Below the pieces are notes generated by a model that was not told the DNA's origin, ran no database searches, and saw nothing but the letters and a program-made list of their open reading frames with translations. The position numbers and the translations under genes are program-made. Below, piece after piece: positions 4,491 to 5,520 of a stretch of DNA of 5,520 nucleotides (positions are counted from its first letter, which is position 1; each line of letters opens with the position of its first letter). The stretch spans positions 1-5,520 of the forward strand of contig CAJQGO010000246.1 in assembly GCA_905477565.1 (NCBI GenBank), read 5' to 3'. The stretch is from an uncultured Planctomycetota bacterium. Its GTDB lineage: Bacteria > Planctomycetota > Planctomycetia > Pirellulales > UBA1268.

Positions 4491-4659
4491 TTTGACAATC
4501 AGTATTCAATGCGATATCCACTAGTTTTTTTTGGAAGCCACTTTCCCTGCCTAGTTCTGCACTAGCTACGACCCATCGGAGGCGTGTTGTTTGCTCTTTT
4601 GTTAAAAGGAAACTATCACTTTCTCTGGGCTTGGGCCAATTCTTCATCTTTCTTGCCAT
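4417..4659 (-). CDS. Doubtful small hypothetical ORF overlapping the SDR end
   Basis: 80 aa reading MARKMKNWPKPRESDSFLLT then a K/R-rich middle, starting 12 nt after the DUF5684-type gene on the same strand. Only a weak SD (TTGAGA) is present. Its last 25 or so codons run antisense through the end of the SDR gene, and that part (HTHHQLVEHFLSCS) looks like shadow sequence. The first 50 residues have a plausible protein composition, but no motif or family is recognised. It could be a real downstream gene with a convergent overlap, a remnant, or a chance ORF. Confidence 0.28.
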   Translation of the reverse strand: MARKMKNWPKPRESDSFLLTKEQTTRLRWVVASAELGRESGFQKKLVDIALNTDCQTTRHIQFLDMHTHHQLVEHFLSCS

Positions 4660-4671
4660 TGTCTCAAGACG

Positions 4672-5055
4672 TTACGACGCCTGAGCCGGTTCCGTGTAAA
4701 CAGCATCCGACCAAGCAAGAATTGGATAGAAAATGAATGGCAGAAACATAAGACCGATTGTGAACGGAATACCTTTTCCAAAACTTGTGGATATTCCATG
4801 AGTGATGACTATTGCGACAACAACATTTACAACCGGTATGAACAGGAGCAACAACCACCACCCAGGGCGTCCAATCATCTTGAGAATGAGATACAAATTG
4901 TAAATTGGTATCAGAGCTCCCCAGCCGGGCTGTCCACCTTTGGTAAAAACCTTCCACCAAGAGGCAACTATCGCAACAAAAACGGCCAGACCAAACAGTC
5001 CAGCAATAGGGCTGGGGTCGCCTTGTACTTGTTGAGCAAAGATAGAAAAATTCAT
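4672..5055 (-). CDS. DUF5684-type small integral membrane protein
   Basis: 127 aa with a good SD (GGAGGA, 7-8 nt spacing). Three membrane segments are visible: about residues 17-34, 66-86 and 97-115. Between the first two is the family's hallmark: FTKGGQPGWGALIPIYNLYL (37-56), then IGRPGWWLL (61-69), with PVVNVVVAI and SFGKGIPFTIGLMFLP (91-106) following. This arrangement matches the DUF5684 family (PF18936), found widely in bacteria, often next to signal peptidase genes or at protein ends; its biochemical role is unknown. The N-terminus (MNFSIFAQQVQGDPSP) is polar and probably periplasmic or cytosolic rather than a cleaved signal. It is transcribed toward the SDR gene. A palindrome in the leader (5089-5105) is a candidate operator. 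Confidence 0.85.
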   Translation of the reverse strand: MNFSIFAQQVQGDPSPIAGLFGLAVFVAIVASWWKVFTKGGQPGWGALIPIYNLYLILKMIGRPGWWLLLLFIPVVNVVVAIVITHGISTSFGKGIPFTIGLMFLPFIFYPILAWSDAVYTEPAQAS

Positions 5056-5088
5056 TTTGTTTCCTCCGCCTACAGAAGAGTATGACCA

Positions 5089-5105
5089 CCGATACTAGGT
5101 ATCGG
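5089..5105. promoter_or_regulatory. Palindrome upstream of the DUF5684-type gene, possible operator
   Basis: CCGATAC-tag-GTATCGG, perfect 7-bp arms with a 3-nt centre, 34 nt upstream of the ATG. No T-run follows on either strand, so it is not a terminator. The symmetry and position suit a dimeric repressor site, but no regulator is encoded nearby. Confidence 0.35.
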
Positions 5106-5351
5106 CATTCCAACAGCTTGTCGCCAGTTCTGAAACCTCAACGACTGCTGACGCAACACTCAGGACGAGAAATTACCGCTTTTGCTCACACGATCCGGGA
5201 TGAAGCCATTTGTTTGATCATCCATCTCTGACTTCAATTCTTCAAATAGTTCAGCAGCTTCGTGGCCAGGAACACGAGTCTTCTCACACCCTAGAATGGC
5301 CTCACTGGCAATCGTGACGAACAGTTTGGAATCTATGTTTACTGACCGTTT
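5106..5351. other. Intergenic region with no supported gene
   Basis: Holds the presumed promoter region of the DUF5684-type gene, but no convincing -35/-10 pair was found. Minus-strand translation here (ending EMDDQTNGFIPDRVSK) is open but lacks an SD-backed start that avoids the terminator at 5352-5395. Confidence 0.4.
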
Positions 5352-5395
5352 AAAAAACCCGTCAGCAGGAGAACCATGAAAACCTGCTGACGGGT
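5352..5395 (-). terminator. Strong intrinsic terminator on the minus strand
   Basis: Perfect 13-bp arms at 5357-5369 and 5383-5395 with a 13-nt loop, followed on the minus strand by a run of T (5352-5356). It should end a transcript coming from the right of the window. It also argues against the 109-codon minus-strand ORF at 5160-5489 that would read straight through it. Confidence 0.8.
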
Positions 5396-5458
5396 CCACA
5401 CAAGAGATTTTTCTAGTTGCCATGAATGACGTCACTTGTATTTTCTGATGCACAATAC

Positions 5459-5497
5459 CCCGCCACGGATGCGAAAGGCAGAGCAGCACGTGGCGGG
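5459..5497. repeat. GC-rich inverted repeat
   Basis: Arms CCCGCCACG (5459-5467) and CGTGGCGGG (5489-5497), perfect over 9 bp, with a 21-nt loop in which TGC/GCA can add pairs. Neither strand has a T-run, so it is a weak terminator candidate at best. It could be a dispersed intergenic palindrome or the end of the neighbouring transcript. Confidence 0.5.
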
Positions 5498-5520
5498 ATA
5501 TTTGTTGCGGAAGTTACCAA

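Noticed and set aside
4474..4532. SDR terminator from ATTGAAT/ATTCAAT arms and a run of eight T
   Set aside because: The T-run is not next to the stem, the stem is 7 bp and AT-rich, and the loop is long.
4664..5113. 149-codon minus-strand ORF
   Set aside because: A different frame over the DUF5684-type gene, which has the family motifs and the SD.
5160..5489. 109-codon minus-strand ORF
   Set aside because: It reads through a perfect terminator hairpin with a T-run (5352-5395) and a second hairpin, has no SD at 5489, and matches no family.
1..5520. CRISPR array, integron attC sites or a transposon with terminal inverted repeats
   Set aside because: No regularly spaced repeats, no attC core pair, and no transposase or integrase coding sequence in the window.

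Overview
The window looks like bacterial chromosome, not phage or eukaryote: the clearer genes carry Shine-Dalgarno (SD) sites, there are intrinsic-terminator hairpins, and the families are bacterial (cold-shock protein, short-chain dehydrogenase, DUF5684-type membrane protein, ADP-ribosylglycohydrolase). GC content appears to be in the mid-to-high 40s. Many tiny ORFs and long gene-poor stretches would suit Planctomycetota or another PVC relative, but nothing here is diagnostic.

Layout. At the left edge (533 to 1, minus) lies the N-terminal part of an ADP-ribosylglycohydrolase-like protein whose only good start is an AUU behind a strong SD. Next, at 678-1480 on the minus strand, is a tight row of four small ORFs (called A, B, C and D in transcription order, right to left). 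Three begin with the same nucleotide segment, encoding MQDDPP, and then diverge; A and B end in a membrane helix. ORF B is split by a -1 shift at an in-phase AAATTTC heptamer followed by UGA. C and D overlap and share an acidic DDAPTTPPN-type module. A terminator-like hairpin sits just upstream of A.

From 1550 to 2500 there is no convincing protein gene. This stretch holds one of two related 76-nt tRNA-like repeats (1925-2000; partner 3538-3613), a possibly structured or decayed class II tRNA-like segment (2024-2135), and one weak 54-codon ORF. A cold-shock gene (2711-2508, minus) is followed by a minus-strand pair of small membrane proteins (3274-3182 and 3150-2920) with a hairpin downstream. 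The second tRNA-like repeat interrupts or abuts a short signal-peptide-like ORF at 3491.

The right third is more ordinary: a complete SDR oxidoreductase (3702-4490, plus), converging with a DUF5684-type membrane protein (5055-4672, minus) that has a palindrome in its leader and a doubtful small ORF behind it. The last 400 bases are intergenic, with a strong minus-strand terminator and a second GC-rich hairpin.

No single pathway links the genes. The most unusual parts are the MQDDPP small-ORF array with its possible recoding site and the pair of tRNA-like repeats. Their roles are inference and need comparative searches.
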